From NCBI GenBank assembly GCA_000415185.1, contig KE351686.1, positions 21,881-85,880 of the forward strand: 64,000 bases of DNA, in the 5' to 3' direction. The position numbers were made by a program, and so were the translations under genes. The stretch comes from Enterococcus faecalis 13-SD-W-01. Its GTDB lineage: Bacteria; Bacillota; Bacilli; Lactobacillales; Enterococcaceae. This document shows, piece by piece, positions 27,427 through 37,083 of this stretch. A model generated the notes under the pieces. That model was not told the origin of the DNA. It saw only the letters and a list, made by a program, of their open reading frames with translations, and ran no database searches. Position 1 is the stretch's first letter, and every line of letters begins with the position of its first letter.

Positions 27427-27831
27427 TTAAATCAATGTTTTTTTATGCGGAATAATACAAGCTGCTTTTTCAATTACTTGGATATTGTCATACATGTCCA
27501 TGACCTCTTGATAAATCTCTGTATCTAGATCACTCACGATGATTTTTTGAAATGTTTTTCCTGTCAATGAAGAAACAAAGCGAACATAATAAACAGCTAA
27601 CATTTCTTCTAAAATAAAATCATTTTCATCTATACCTTCTAAAAACCTCGCGGGCAAATGGCCTTCATACAAATGTTCTGCCTTGATAGTCGATGTTTCC
27701 AAACCCAATTGCTCATATAAATCTTGTGGTTTCTTATCCATATCTGTGATGATTATTGATTGAAAATCTTGTTTTCTAAAGTCTACTTTCTTGTCAAACG
27801 TATAATAAATATTACAATCCTTAAAATTCAT
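27427..27831 (-). CDS. Unknown 134-residue protein upstream of a Mga-like regulator
   Basis: The protein (MNFKDCNIYYTFDKKVDF to IPHKKTLI) is soluble by composition, rich in Asp, Glu and aromatic residues. It has no signal peptide, no membrane segment and no motif I recognise. It lies 26 bases before the Mga-like gene in the same direction and shares the divergent intergenic region with the next Mga-like gene. Co-regulation, or direct modulation of the regulator, is possible but not shown. Confidence 0.6.
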   Translation of the reverse strand: MNFKDCNIYYTFDKKVDFRKQDFQSIIITDMDKKPQDLYEQLGLETSTIKAEHLYEGHLPARFLEGIDENDFILEEMLAVYYVRFVSSLTGKTFQKIIVSDLDTEIYQEVMDMYDNIQVIEKAACIIPHKKTLI

Positions 27832-28070
27832 TTTGTTAAATGCAACCCACCTTGTTTAAAGTCATTATTATTTACATAACAGCTAACTTATAAAAACAGA
27901 AGAAATACAATACTTTAGTTTCTTGTAATGTTTCTATGAAAGCATTTTTATTTAAAAGAATAAATTTACACATAACTTAGATAGTGTTAGTATACATTGA
28001 CGCAACTACTTGGTTTTCTCATCTTTTTTTTAAAATCTTCAATTAAAAGAGAACGAAAGAAGGAAAAAAT

Positions 28071-29564
28071 ATGATCAATCATTTTATTTCAGCCGCAAAT
28101 ACTCATAAATTAGAGATTTTGCGGGAATTGATCAATTCGGACCAAACCTTACATGAACTAGCAAAAACTTTAGCGATTTCTGCAAATACAGTAAAGAGAT
28201 ATATCAATGAGCTCAATAAAGAATTAGCTGATTTTTCTGTCCATCATATCCAAAAAAATGAGGATCACCGCTATCGGCTTGCTGGCGATAAACAGACAGC
28301 TTGGGAAACTTATTCAAAATCTCTGTATTTTTACGGTCTTTCTTCCCTCACTTTTCAGCTTTGTCAATTATTTATAAGTCACAAACACTTAACCTTAACT
28401 AAAATTTGCGAGGAGCTACATACAAGTGTTTCGCATGCTTACCGAATCATTGGAAAATTAAATACATGCTTATCGGCTTTTCAGATCCAGATTACTTCGA
28501 ATTCAGAGGCTGTCTATTATTTCAAAGGAAAGGAACTAAATATCCGAATTTTCTTGTTTCACTTTATTTCTCAGTGTATCCCTTCTGATGTCTGGCTTTT
28601 TCCAGTTGTAGACAAACAAGAAGTTCAACAGAAAATAGCAGCTATTTTCGATACTTCAGTGATGAGTACGTCTACTTATCATCACCTTGTCTGCTTTCTT
28701 TCGATTATAAAAAATCGGGTTGCTGGGAAATGTTTTTTACCAAAAATCAAAACACTGCATCAAGGCATGTTTGATTACTATGTCTTTCTTTCGTATGATC
28801 AAGTCTGCCAATTATTACCTGAACAGCTGGATAAAAAGCATTTGCAAACAGAATATTTTTATCTGAATTTTTTTATTCGTGTATTTATACCTAGTGTTAT
28901 AGATGAAAGCAACTTTATTGAATTGGGGAAGAAAATCCATGAATCACATACTCCATTAACTGTTTTTTTCAATGGATTGTTAGCCGATTGGAAGAATCAG
29001 TTCGCATCACAGATTCCCGAAAATTTGTATTATTATTTTGTCTATAATGCGACATTGGTTTATAATTTGTCGATTTTCATCTATATCGATTTGTTATTTA
29101 TTTGGGACTTAGATTATTTTTCTGCTACCTTTATCAAAAATGCTGACTACCTGTTGATGAAAAAAATCAATGCTTTAGTGGACCGGCATGTGAGAGAATG
29201 CCAAACAGAAGAACTGGACAAAGACTTTTTCTACCAGCATCAGTTTTCTTATCTTTGCAATCTGTTATATATAGAAACAAAAATGCTGACTCATCCAGTT
29301 GTGATGATCCATGTTTCTTTTTTTAGAGATTATCATGCGATCGAATTTATCAAAAGCAGGATTTATTCTATTTACAATGACAAAATGATCCAATTCACAC
29401 ATAACCCAATTCTTGCTGATCTTGTCATTACTGACAAATACGAATTAGCGACGGTTGCTGGTGAACATCTGGCCATCAATAATTTTTTAGAACCTTCAGA
29501 ATGGAAAATGATTTTATCGAAAATCAACCAGCAGATCATCGAAAAAATGGATAATGCCCAATAA
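28071..29564 (+). CDS. Mga-like transcriptional regulator
   Basis: The 497-residue protein has helix-turn-helix domains at about residues 18-60 (TLHELAKTLAISANTVKRYINEL in part) and about 100-140 (LTKICEELHTSVSHAYRIIGKL in part), then a PRD-like helical core and a C-terminal EIIB-like segment. It is the third Mga-like gene in a 5-kb run and transcribed away from the second. AAGAAGGAAAAAAT precedes the ATG. The upstream motif CTTAGATAGTGTTAG (27976-27990) resembles one upstream of the gene at 24416, so cross- or auto-regulation within the set is possible. Confidence 0.82.
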   Translation: MINHFISAANTHKLEILRELINSDQTLHELAKTLAISANTVKRYINELNKELADFSVHHIQKNEDHRYRLAGDKQTAWETYSKSLYFYGLSSLTFQLCQLFISHKHLTLTKICEELHTSVSHAYRIIGKLNTCLSAFQIQITSNSEAVYYFKGKELNIRIFLFHFISQCIPSDVWLFPVVDKQEVQQKIAAIFDTSVMSTSTYHHLVCFLSIIKNRVAGKCFLPKIKTLHQGMFDYYVFLSYDQVCQLLPEQLDKKHLQTEYFYLNFFIRVFIPSVIDESNFIELGKKIHESHTPLTVFFNGLLADWKNQFASQIPENLYYYFVYNATLVYNLSIFIYIDLLFIWDLDYFSATFIKNADYLLMKKINALVDRHVRECQTEELDKDFFYQHQFSYLCNLLYIETKMLTHPVVMIHVSFFRDYHAIEFIKSRIYSIYNDKMIQFTHNPILADLVITDKYELATVAGEHLAINNFLEPSEWKMILSKINQQIIEKMDNAQ

Positions 29565-29603
29565 AAAACTCCGCGATTCATAGTAGCGAATCGCGGAGTT
29601 TTT
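29564..29603. terminator. Bidirectional terminator
   Basis: AAAAACTCCGCGATTC pairs exactly with GAATCGCGGAGTTTTT. It serves the Mga-like gene on the plus strand and the convergent 218-residue gene. Confidence 0.93.
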
Positions 29604-30258
29604 AGTTTTCTGCAAGCTGCTGGTAAAGAGGGCTTAATTCTAATAATGCCTGACTGATTTTTTGCTCAACTTGTTCTACTTCTGTTGGGCGGAAATAAAA
29701 CTTGCCCAGCTGGAAGCTTCGATCTTTCAGCTGCTGATGGAGCGCTTGTTGTTTGTTAGGATTTTCCAGATACTCTTTTAACGGAAGATGATCTTTGAAT
29801 TCTGATTCTTGCTGCGGCCAAATATAGTAATCAGAAATATCTGTTTTTTTGCTCCATTCTGTCAATTGTTTTAATAAAGCGTTGTATGTTTCTACTGTTC
29901 CATTTCTTTTTTCACTTTTATAGTGTTGAAACATCAAATAGATTTGCAATTGCTTCTTGTTCAACAAAACAGCTAAACAGGCATTTTCGTTCTGTCTGTC
30001 ATCACTGCGATAAGCACTCCAAAAGTGATTTCTCAAATTCCAGCCGTTCGTCCAGCTTTCGATTTTAGGTTTTGTGATGTTCAAACTTTCAGATACTGAC
30101 TCGTTGGCTAAAAGCTGCATTTCTTTCCATTTCGTCCAATGCTGTTTATATAAGGTTTTGATTTGTTCAATCTCAGCTTCTGTACGCTGCTCTTTTAATT
30201 TTTTGAAGGTAAATTCTTCTTGATCAAATAATTCATAGTCTGCTTTCGTCAAATCCAT
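29602..30258 (-). CDS. Conserved hypothetical protein, possibly HI_0552 family
   Basis: The 218-residue soluble protein is rich in charged residues and Trp, with helical segments at both ends (KLKEQRTEAEIEQIKTLYKQHWTKW near the start, VEQVEQKISQALLEL near the end) and a beta-rich middle (NACLAVLLNKKQLQIYLMFQHYKS). It resembles the uncharacterised HI_0552 family in size and middle region; this is from memory and uncertain. No neighbour suggests a role. The best ribosome site (GAGGAG) is about 14 bases from the ATG, so the start is not firm. Confidence 0.6.
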   Translation of the reverse strand: MDLTKADYELFDQEEFTFKKLKEQRTEAEIEQIKTLYKQHWTKWKEMQLLANESVSESLNITKPKIESWTNGWNLRNHFWSAYRSDDRQNENACLAVLLNKKQLQIYLMFQHYKSEKRNGTVETYNALLKQLTEWSKKTDISDYYIWPQQESEFKDHLPLKEYLENPNKQQALHQQLKDRSFQLGKFYFRPTEVEQVEQKISQALLELSPLYQQLAEN

Positions 30259-30338
30259 TTCGTACGCGTGTGCTCCTCTGTAGTTTTTATTTCTTATCTT
30301 ACTGCTGCTTCTTTACTTGTTCAATAGCTAGTTATGTA

Positions 30339-30385
30339 AAAAACACTTGTCTAGATCTGTTGATCGATCCAGACAAGTGTTTTTA
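30339..30385 (-). terminator. Terminator of the rclA-like gene
   Basis: Minus strand: AAAAACACTTGTCT pairs with AGACAAGTGTTTTT over an 18-base loop and ends in a T run. Confidence 0.9.
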
Positions 30386-30390
30386 AAAGT

Positions 30391-31722
30391 TTATTTTAAT
30401 ACATCATTCAATGCTTCGCTCATTGTTGGATGAGAATAAATATGGTCACGCAGCATTGTATATGGCAAGTTGCCTTTCATTGCTAAAGCAATCAAGTTGA
30501 TGACTTCGTGAGATTCTTCTGCATATATACTTGCTCCTAAGATTTGTTCTGTTGCTGGATCAACCAACACTTTGAACATTCCTTTTGGATCTTCGAGTAC
30601 TTGCGCTTTTGGCACTCCGCCGGTCATGAATTTGAATAGTTTGTAGTCTACACCTTGACGTTTTGCTTCTTTTTCAGTCAGTCCGACATTTGATAATGGC
30701 GGAGTGATAAAGACACTGTAAGGTACTACTTTACGATCAGAGATTCTTCTTGAACCGTCTCCTTGCAATTGACTCATAATGATTCGGTAATCATCTAAAG
30801 AGATATACGTAAATTGTAATCCGCCTTTGACATCCCCAATTGCCCACACGTTTTCTGCACCTGTTTTTAATTGATCGTCTACGATAATACTGCCGCGTGC
30901 GTCTACTTCGACGTTTGTGTTTTCTAGTCCTAAGTTTTCTGTATTTGGTTTTCTTCCTGTGGCAGCAAGGATTTTCGCAGCTTTCACAGTTTTAGCTTCG
31001 CCGTTTTCAGTATAGGCTACTTGGACAAAATCTTCTCCATCTGTAACTTCATCTACTGAAATACCTAAATGGAATTCGATTCCTTTGTCTGTTAGATCTT
31101 TGTAAATCATTTCAGCAATGTCGTCGTCTTCACGAGCAATAAAGTTAGGATTTGCATCTAAAACAGTGACTTTTGTACCATAGCTTGCAAACATAGAAGC
31201 AAATTCCAAGCCAATGTAACCCGCTCCGATAATTACTAATGATTCAGGAAGCGTTGTTTGATCCATTGCACTAGTAGAATCTAATAAGTAGCGGCTTTCG
31301 CGTAATCCTTGGATTGGCAAAATAACAGAAGTTGCTCCTGTATTGATGAAAATACGTTCTCCTTCTACTTGAGTTGTTGTGCCATCAGGTAATGTTACTT
31401 CTAATACATGGTCAGAAACAAATTTTGCCGTTCCATCCATCACCGTTCCAGTTTCTTCATCGGCAATCATGTGATAGTTTTTGTTGCGCAACATGCCTGT
31501 TAATTTTTCTTTGTGTTCGACTGCATCTGTAAAGTCAAGTTTTCTTTCACCATTGATAATCAATGATTTTGAAGGAATACAGCCGACATTGATACAAGTT
31601 CCTCCATACATGCGTTGTGATTTTTCGATCACTAATACGGATTCACCTTTAGATGCTAGGTTTTTTGCTAATGTTTTACCGCCTTTACCAAAGCCGATAA
31701 CAATATTTTTATATTTTTCCAT
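30391..31722 (-). CDS. RclA-like FAD-dependent disulfide oxidoreductase
   Basis: I start at ATG 31722 (443 residues), which has AGGAGGCAGTCTC before it. A start 13 codons upstream would run through the operator. The protein has the FAD motif IGFGKGGKTLA (9-19), redox cysteines Cys43 and Cys48 in GGTCINVGCIPSK, the NAD(P)H motif IIGAGYIGLEFASMF (about 167-181) and the dimerisation motif HPTMSEAL at the end. The start, cysteine positions and segments such as GGLQFTYISLDDYRI and VPYSVFITPPLSNVG match E. coli RclA closely. RclA is a Cu(II) reductase-type flavoprotein that protects against hypochlorous acid. A palindromic operator lies right after its -10 box. The neighbouring gene is a paralogue. 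Confidence 0.88.
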   Translation of the reverse strand: MEKYKNIVIGFGKGGKTLAKNLASKGESVLVIEKSQRMYGGTCINVGCIPSKSLIINGERKLDFTDAVEHKEKLTGMLRNKNYHMIADEETGTVMDGTAKFVSDHVLEVTLPDGTTTQVEGERIFINTGATSVILPIQGLRESRYLLDSTSAMDQTTLPESLVIIGAGYIGLEFASMFASYGTKVTVLDANPNFIAREDDDIAEMIYKDLTDKGIEFHLGISVDEVTDGEDFVQVAYTENGEAKTVKAAKILAATGRKPNTENLGLENTNVEVDARGSIIVDDQLKTGAENVWAIGDVKGGLQFTYISLDDYRIIMSQLQGDGSRRISDRKVVPYSVFITPPLSNVGLTEKEAKRQGVDYKLFKFMTGGVPKAQVLEDPKGMFKVLVDPATEQILGASIYAEESHEVINLIALAMKGNLPYTMLRDHIYSHPTMSEALNDVLK

Positions 31723-31740
31723 GAGACTGCCTCCTATTTT

Positions 31741-31769
31741 TGTACCGTTCGGTAGGTACATTTAGTATA
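31741..31769 (-). promoter_or_regulatory. TetR-type operator and -10 box of the rclA-like gene
   Basis: On the plus strand TGTACCGTTCGGTAGGTACA (31741-31760) contains the palindrome TACCG-TT-CGGTA. It begins three bases downstream of a minus-strand -10, TATACT (31764-31769), and 18 bases upstream of the start codon. The same motif occurs at 42341 and 45236. Binding there would block transcription. Confidence 0.75.
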
Positions 31770-31776
31770 CAACAGA

Positions 31777-31812
31777 ACACGAAAGAAACAAAACTTTTTG
31801 CTTCTTTCGTGT
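31777..31812. repeat. Stem-loop between the two rclA-like genes
   Basis: ACACGAAAGAA pairs exactly with TTCTTTCGTGT. The T run lies on the plus-strand side only. On the minus strand the stem precedes the -10 of the next gene, so it may be a weak terminator of the upstream paralogue. Confidence 0.55.
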
Positions 31813-31830
31813 ATTCTTTTTTGATTATTC

Positions 31831-33195
31831 TTACTGATTTTCGATCCATTCCATTTTGTTCAATACAGGATTCAAGATTTCAGTCATTGTTGGATGCGTA
31901 TAGATATGATCTCTCAATATTTCATAGTCTGCGCCTAATTTGATGGAGACAGAAAGCAAGTTGATCATTTCAGGAGATTCACGGCAGAATAATTCTGCAC
32001 CAACGACTTTATGGTCTTCATTGACCAGGATCTTGACCATTCCACGAGGATCGTCGTAGATTCTTCCTTTTGGCAAAGCAGCGATTTTCATTTGTGATTT
32101 ACCATAAGGACGGCCAGTTTTTTGAAGTTCTTCTTCACTTAAACCGACTCTAGAATAAGGCGGGTTCAAAAATGCCGTTGTTGCAAAATCGACTTGCTGA
32201 TCAAGTGTATGAGAACCATCACCATATAACTGATTTTCAATGATTCGTGCATCATCTTGAGAAATATAAGTAAATTGCGGTCCGCCTTTGACGTCACCAA
32301 CTGCCCAGATTTTTTCAGCAGTTGTTTTTAATACGCGATCAACGATTATCCCACGTTCGTTATATTGGACAGAAGTATTTTCCAAACCTAGCCCGTAGAC
32401 ATTTGGTTTTCTGCCAGCAGCTACTAAAATCAAATCAGCTTCTATATTTTGTGTCGTTCCTTCAGCTGTAAGCGTCACAACAGCATGAGTTGCTTGATCT
32501 TCTATTTTTTCAATTGCAGCAGAATGGATTCGTTTGATTTTATCTTGATCGAAACTTTTGGCGATTTCCACTGCGATATCAGGATCAGCTTGAGGAAGCA
32601 ATGTTTCTCTTTGATCAATAACTGTTACTTCACTCCCGAAATTTCGATAAATAGAAGCAAATTCCAACCCGATATAGCCGCCGCCGATGATCACAAGTTT
32701 CTCAGGCAATTCTTTTTGTTCCATCAGTTCTGTACTGTTTACGACAAAAGGACTGTCGATACCAGGAATGGCCAGCATATTCGGCTGGCTGCCCGTATTG
32801 ATAAAAATCCGATCACCTGTGATTTCTTCGGTTTCACCGTTTTTCATGGTTACAAGAATCTGTTCATCATTTTGAAAAACAGCTTGTCCATTGATAACAT
32901 CGATTCGTTCTTTGTCTGCTAGATTATGCAGATTCATTTCTCTCAAATCACTTGTTAATTCATTTTTTCGGCTGATTGCTTGGCGATAGTTGAATGATTT
33001 GCTGCCAACGATGCGCTGTTGTGAGGCTAGATAAAGATTTTTTGACGGAATACAGGCTTGATTGATGCATGTTCCGCCATAATTGTGGTCATCTTTTTCT
33101 ATGAGTATAACTGTTTCGCCTTTTGCTGCCATTTTGACTGCTAACGTTTTGGCTGCCTTCCCAAAACCGATAAAAACGTTTTGTGCTTGTTTCAT
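31831..33195 (-). CDS. Second RclA-like FAD-dependent disulfide oxidoreductase
   Basis: The 454-residue paralogue of the next gene has FAD motif IGFGKAAKTLA, Cys43 and Cys48 in GGTCINQACIPSK, a second nucleotide motif IIGGGYIGLEFASIY, and ends with HPTMTEILNPVLN plus a short tail. It is more diverged from E. coli RclA than its neighbour (for instance LNPPYSRVG for TPPLSRVG). It probably has a related but distinct electron acceptor. AAGGAGTGCACGGAT precedes the ATG. It follows the SDR gene after 27 bases, so the pair is likely one transcript that starts upstream of the SDR gene. Confidence 0.85.
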   Translation of the reverse strand: MKQAQNVFIGFGKAAKTLAVKMAAKGETVILIEKDDHNYGGTCINQACIPSKNLYLASQQRIVGSKSFNYRQAISRKNELTSDLREMNLHNLADKERIDVINGQAVFQNDEQILVTMKNGETEEITGDRIFINTGSQPNMLAIPGIDSPFVVNSTELMEQKELPEKLVIIGGGYIGLEFASIYRNFGSEVTVIDQRETLLPQADPDIAVEIAKSFDQDKIKRIHSAAIEKIEDQATHAVVTLTAEGTTQNIEADLILVAAGRKPNVYGLGLENTSVQYNERGIIVDRVLKTTAEKIWAVGDVKGGPQFTYISQDDARIIENQLYGDGSHTLDQQVDFATTAFLNPPYSRVGLSEEELQKTGRPYGKSQMKIAALPKGRIYDDPRGMVKILVNEDHKVVGAELFCRESPEMINLLSVSIKLGADYEILRDHIYTHPTMTEILNPVLNKMEWIENQ

Positions 33196-33222
33196 ATCCG
33201 TGCACTCCTTATAAATTTTTGA

Positions 33223-34361
<1,139 letters not shown>

Positions 34362-35399
34362 TTAGTTTTCTTCTTTTTTCTTTTTGTTTTTGGCTAAGAA
34401 AATGAACAGAATCAAAATCAAAAGAATCAAAAGTCCAATAATGAAATACAATAGATAGTTTTGTTCTTTTTTGACTGTGAAGACTTTATTGTTTACTTTT
34501 TCGGCTGCTTCTTTGGTGATTTCAAACTCATCTGTAAATGTCCAATGATGGTTTTCTTTGTCATCGACAGCGATTTCTAAACGATATTTTCCAGCTTCCA
34601 GCGGTTTTGTATGACCAGCTTCGCCATTAAAAAGCTGTACATCCACAGTAGAATCAGGGGCGATCCCGCCATCCTTGACTTCTCTTGTGATGACTGGTTC
34701 TTCTTCGCCTTCTTTATAGATTTTTCCTACAAGATGTGCGTTGCTGATATTCATTGGCTGGGTATTTTTCAAGGTAGCGATCAGCCCTGCATTTCGTGCA
34801 ATCGACTTCGCTTCGATCCCTTCGTAGGTCAAATCTGGTTCGACTTTTGTATCATTTTGAGAAAGCATTAGGCCAACCACATAGGCATATTCACTAAAAA
34901 TCGCTTGATCACTTTCTTCTTTTTCTTCTGTGAAATCTTTTTTGACTTGGATACCGCCTAATAAAATACCATCCCATTTTTCTTTAGGAACGTTGATCTC
35001 GATTGAAACAAGCCCCGCTTTTTTTGCTGGGATCTTGATTGTTTCAGGATAAGAGACATAATTTGAGATTGGCAGATCATTTACTGATTTGTCAGGAAGG
35101 TCTTTTACGCCATAATCAATGGTCACATTTCCTGTTGTTTGTGCTGTATTTACACTGATATCGTATGTTTGTTCTTTATCAGAATAATTGTTTACTTGCA
35201 ATTGGATCGTTTCTTTTTGTCCTGGTGACACGCGTAAATCATAGAAACTCTTTTCTTTGTCTATCTGGTTATCTGGTAAAATTGCTTTTACGCTATAGTC
35301 GGCTCCGCCGGTCTCTGCTTCTTCACCAAAAATCGTTTGTGATGGATAAATAAATGCAATAAGTGCGAATAAAACAATAAATACGTTCGTCTTTTTCAT
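34362..35399 (-). CDS. WxL-interacting membrane protein (DUF916 + DUF3324), locus 2
   Basis: The 345-residue protein has a signal peptide (about 1-25), DUF916 (about 32-160, YDLRVSPGQKETIQLQVNN and ILLGGIQVKK), DUF3324 (about 170-300), a membrane helix (about 316-336) and a Lys-rich cytosolic tail. It is the locus 2 counterpart of the gene at 14617 and should tether the WxL proteins of this locus to the cell. A strong stem-loop separates it from the WxL gene upstream, as in locus 1. Confidence 0.92.
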   Translation of the reverse strand: MKKTNVFIVLFALIAFIYPSQTIFGEEAETGGADYSVKAILPDNQIDKEKSFYDLRVSPGQKETIQLQVNNYSDKEQTYDISVNTAQTTGNVTIDYGVKDLPDKSVNDLPISNYVSYPETIKIPAKKAGLVSIEINVPKEKWDGILLGGIQVKKDFTEEKEESDQAIFSEYAYVVGLMLSQNDTKVEPDLTYEGIEAKSIARNAGLIATLKNTQPMNISNAHLVGKIYKEGEEEPVITREVKDGGIAPDSTVDVQLFNGEAGHTKPLEAGKYRLEIAVDDKENHHWTFTDEFEITKEAAEKVNNKVFTVKKEQNYLLYFIIGLLILLILILFIFLAKNKKKKEEN

Positions 35400-35424
35400 A
35401 TAAACTACCTCTTTCTTTCAGGAT

Positions 35425-35470
35425 AAAAAGGAGCAAGGAGCCGCGGCATAGACCGCAGCTCCGCTTCCTT
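35425..35470 (-). terminator. Intercistronic terminator between WxL and WxLIP genes, locus 2
   Basis: Minus strand: GGAGCTGCGG pairs with CCGCGGCTCC, enclosed by AAGGAAGC and GCTCCTT, and followed by TTTTT. Its place matches the stem-loop at 15651 in locus 1. Confidence 0.82.
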
Positions 35471-35477
35471 TACAACA

Positions 35478-36122
35478 TTAAACTGCTGCTGTTGCTGTGT
35501 ATGTGATTGTTCCGTTGTACGTTTTTACTTCCAAGTTGTTATTAGCAATTGTTAAAACTGGGTTGTTTAATGTGTAATCTTTTGTTCCGACTGGTGTTGC
35601 TCCTGGTTCTGATACTACTGTTCCTGGTGCAGCTAAAACTTCTATACCATCAATTGTCAAAGATGTGCCAATACCGTCAAGTTGTGTAGCAGATGCGTCG
35701 ATTTTCCAAGCGCCTGCTTCTACTGCGTTATCCCAAGCTGCTGTTGCTGCATCTACTAAAGCTTGGTCGGCTCCTGCTGTTACAGCTGTAGCGATTTGTG
35801 CTTTAGCATCTGTGATACTTTGTGCTGTAGGACGTGTGTCTTTGATTTGCAACGCTGCGTCAAATGTTCCGTCAAATGTTGCATTTGTATCTGCAATGCT
35901 GTCTAAGCTGTGTGTACCAAAGTCGATATTTGGTACATTTTTGAATGTAAATGCACCTGGATCACTTGGTAGTTGTGTTGTTGGATCTACTGTGTAATCT
36001 GTGATTTCCAAAGTTGTTGTTCCTGGATTACTTTGTACGTTCAATTCTGCTGCCATTGCTGGTGTTGATACTGTTAAAATTGTTGCTCCTGCTAATAATC
36101 CACCTAATACTCGTAATTTCAT
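35478..36122 (-). CDS. WxL-like surface protein with an Ala-rich helical insertion
   Basis: I start at ATG 36122 (214 residues), behind GGAGGAATTTAAA. A signal peptide follows (about 1-25, cleavage after AMA). The WxL-type fold begins FTFKNVPNIDFGTHSL. The first motif is GAWKIDAS (W-K-I), and the last is TYTATAAV, where Trp is replaced by Tyr. A helical Ala-rich insert of about 36 residues (SITDAKAQIATAVTAG... AAWDNAVEAG) interrupts the domain just before the first motif. Such inserts are unusual and could mediate contacts. The gene is followed by a terminator, so it is probably the major product. Confidence 0.82.
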   Translation of the reverse strand: MKLRVLGGLLAGATILTVSTPAMAAELNVQSNPGTTTLEITDYTVDPTTQLPSDPGAFTFKNVPNIDFGTHSLDSIADTNATFDGTFDAALQIKDTRPTAQSITDAKAQIATAVTAGADQALVDAATAAWDNAVEAGAWKIDASATQLDGIGTSLTIDGIEVLAAPGTVVSEPGATPVGTKDYTLNNPVLTIANNNLEVKTYNGTITYTATAAV

Positions 36123-36154
36123 TTTAAATTCCTCCATTTTTTTACCTGATTTTA

Positions 36155-36748
36155 TTAAGTCAAATTGGCATTGATTAAGCGCCAATGGCTTGTCGTTTGA
36201 TAGTTGCCGACTGGATTTCCTTTGCCGTATGCTAAAGATATTTTTTCTTTAGGAATATGGTAAACGACCCAGCCTCTGTTTTTTTGTCCAGTTGAGGTAA
36301 TGACTGTGGCATATTCACCTGTATCAAAATCTTCTTGATACGTTTTTCCAGTCAATCCTGTTGCTGCATCGGTTGAAGCTGTTTCAAAGGTTCCTTTGCC
36401 TAGATTCAAGACTGCCTCTTTTAATTTTTCTCCGTCTTCTTCTTTGAAGGATTCGATCTGCAGCTGTAATTCCCAGTCTGTCGGGTTTTTTCTTGCATCC
36501 AAGATACGGATCGTCAAATCATTTTCTGCTTGGTGTTTTCTGTTTGTTTCTGTATCTTGATGCGTCCCAAAATACAAATCATTGATTTCATAGATTCTTG
36601 GTACATCTTCATCTAACGGAACAATCGTTAACGCGCTTCGCCCAGTGCCGCTGTCCGCTATGTCCGCTTTTACCTCTGGCGCGAATAAAAATGTGCCTGC
36701 TGTTCCCAGAGTTAAGAAAAGTAAAAAGTATAAAAAGTTATTTTTCAT
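36155..36748 (-). CDS. WxL-domain surface protein
   Basis: The 197-residue protein has a signal peptide (about 1-29, cleavage after VKA). Nearly the whole mature part is a WxL domain: YEINDLYFGTHQD, the first motif DWELQLQ (about 106-112) and the last SHWRLINANLT. It is a compact WxL protein with no linker or extra module. Its start overlaps the small FPKTN gene by 11 bases. It lies between the small anchored protein and the 214-residue WxL gene. Confidence 0.88.
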   Translation of the reverse strand: MKNNFLYFLLFLTLGTAGTFLFAPEVKADIADSGTGRSALTIVPLDEDVPRIYEINDLYFGTHQDTETNRKHQAENDLTIRILDARKNPTDWELQLQIESFKEEDGEKLKEAVLNLGKGTFETASTDAATGLTGKTYQEDFDTGEYATVITSTGQKNRGWVVYHIPKEKISLAYGKGNPVGNYQTTSHWRLINANLT

Positions 36749-37058
36749 CTTTCTTCTCCTTTTGACGTCGAAAAATCAAAAGAACGAGTACAATCAATGC
36801 GAGGCCTAGGAGCAGCCACCAAATAGTTGCTGCTTCATTGGTTTTTGGGAACATATCTAACAAGCTTTCTTTTACACCTTGCAGGTCAAACCACCCGCCA
36901 GATTTTCCAGCTTCCTCATGTGTGATCGAAAGATAATCTTTCGTGTCGAGGTATGCTTTTGAGGAAGGTGTTTCTGCGGCATAGATTCTTTGTGAAAGTC
37001 CCATTAAAAACATTGCTGTCAAACCTGCCGCAACGATTGTTCTTTTGACCTTTTCCAC
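36738..37058 (-). CDS. Small sortase-substrate-like protein of WxL locus 2 (GTG start)
   Basis: I place the start at GTG 37058, which follows AAGGAGGTGGTTTTA. Longer ATG starts would lie inside the lectin-like gene. The 106-residue product has a signal peptide (about 1-28), a short mature part, the motif FPKTNE (about 71-76, a degenerate LPXTG), a hydrophobic helix (about 79-95) and a basic tail RRQKEKKDEK. It is the locus 2 equivalent of the small LPKTG protein at 14334. Whether a sortase processes FPKTN is uncertain. Confidence 0.75.
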   Translation of the reverse strand: MEKVKRTIVAAGLTAMFLMGLSQRIYAAETPSSKAYLDTKDYLSITHEEAGKSGGWFDLQGVKESLLDMFPKTNEAATIWWLLLGLALIVLVLLIFRRQKEKKDEK

Positions 37059-37083
37059 TAAAACCACCTCCTTAAATGAATTG

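Noticed and set aside
32449..32922. A 157-codon plus-strand frame inside the second rclA-like gene
   Set aside because: Antisense to clear conserved motifs of the flavoprotein, without promoter or ribosome site.
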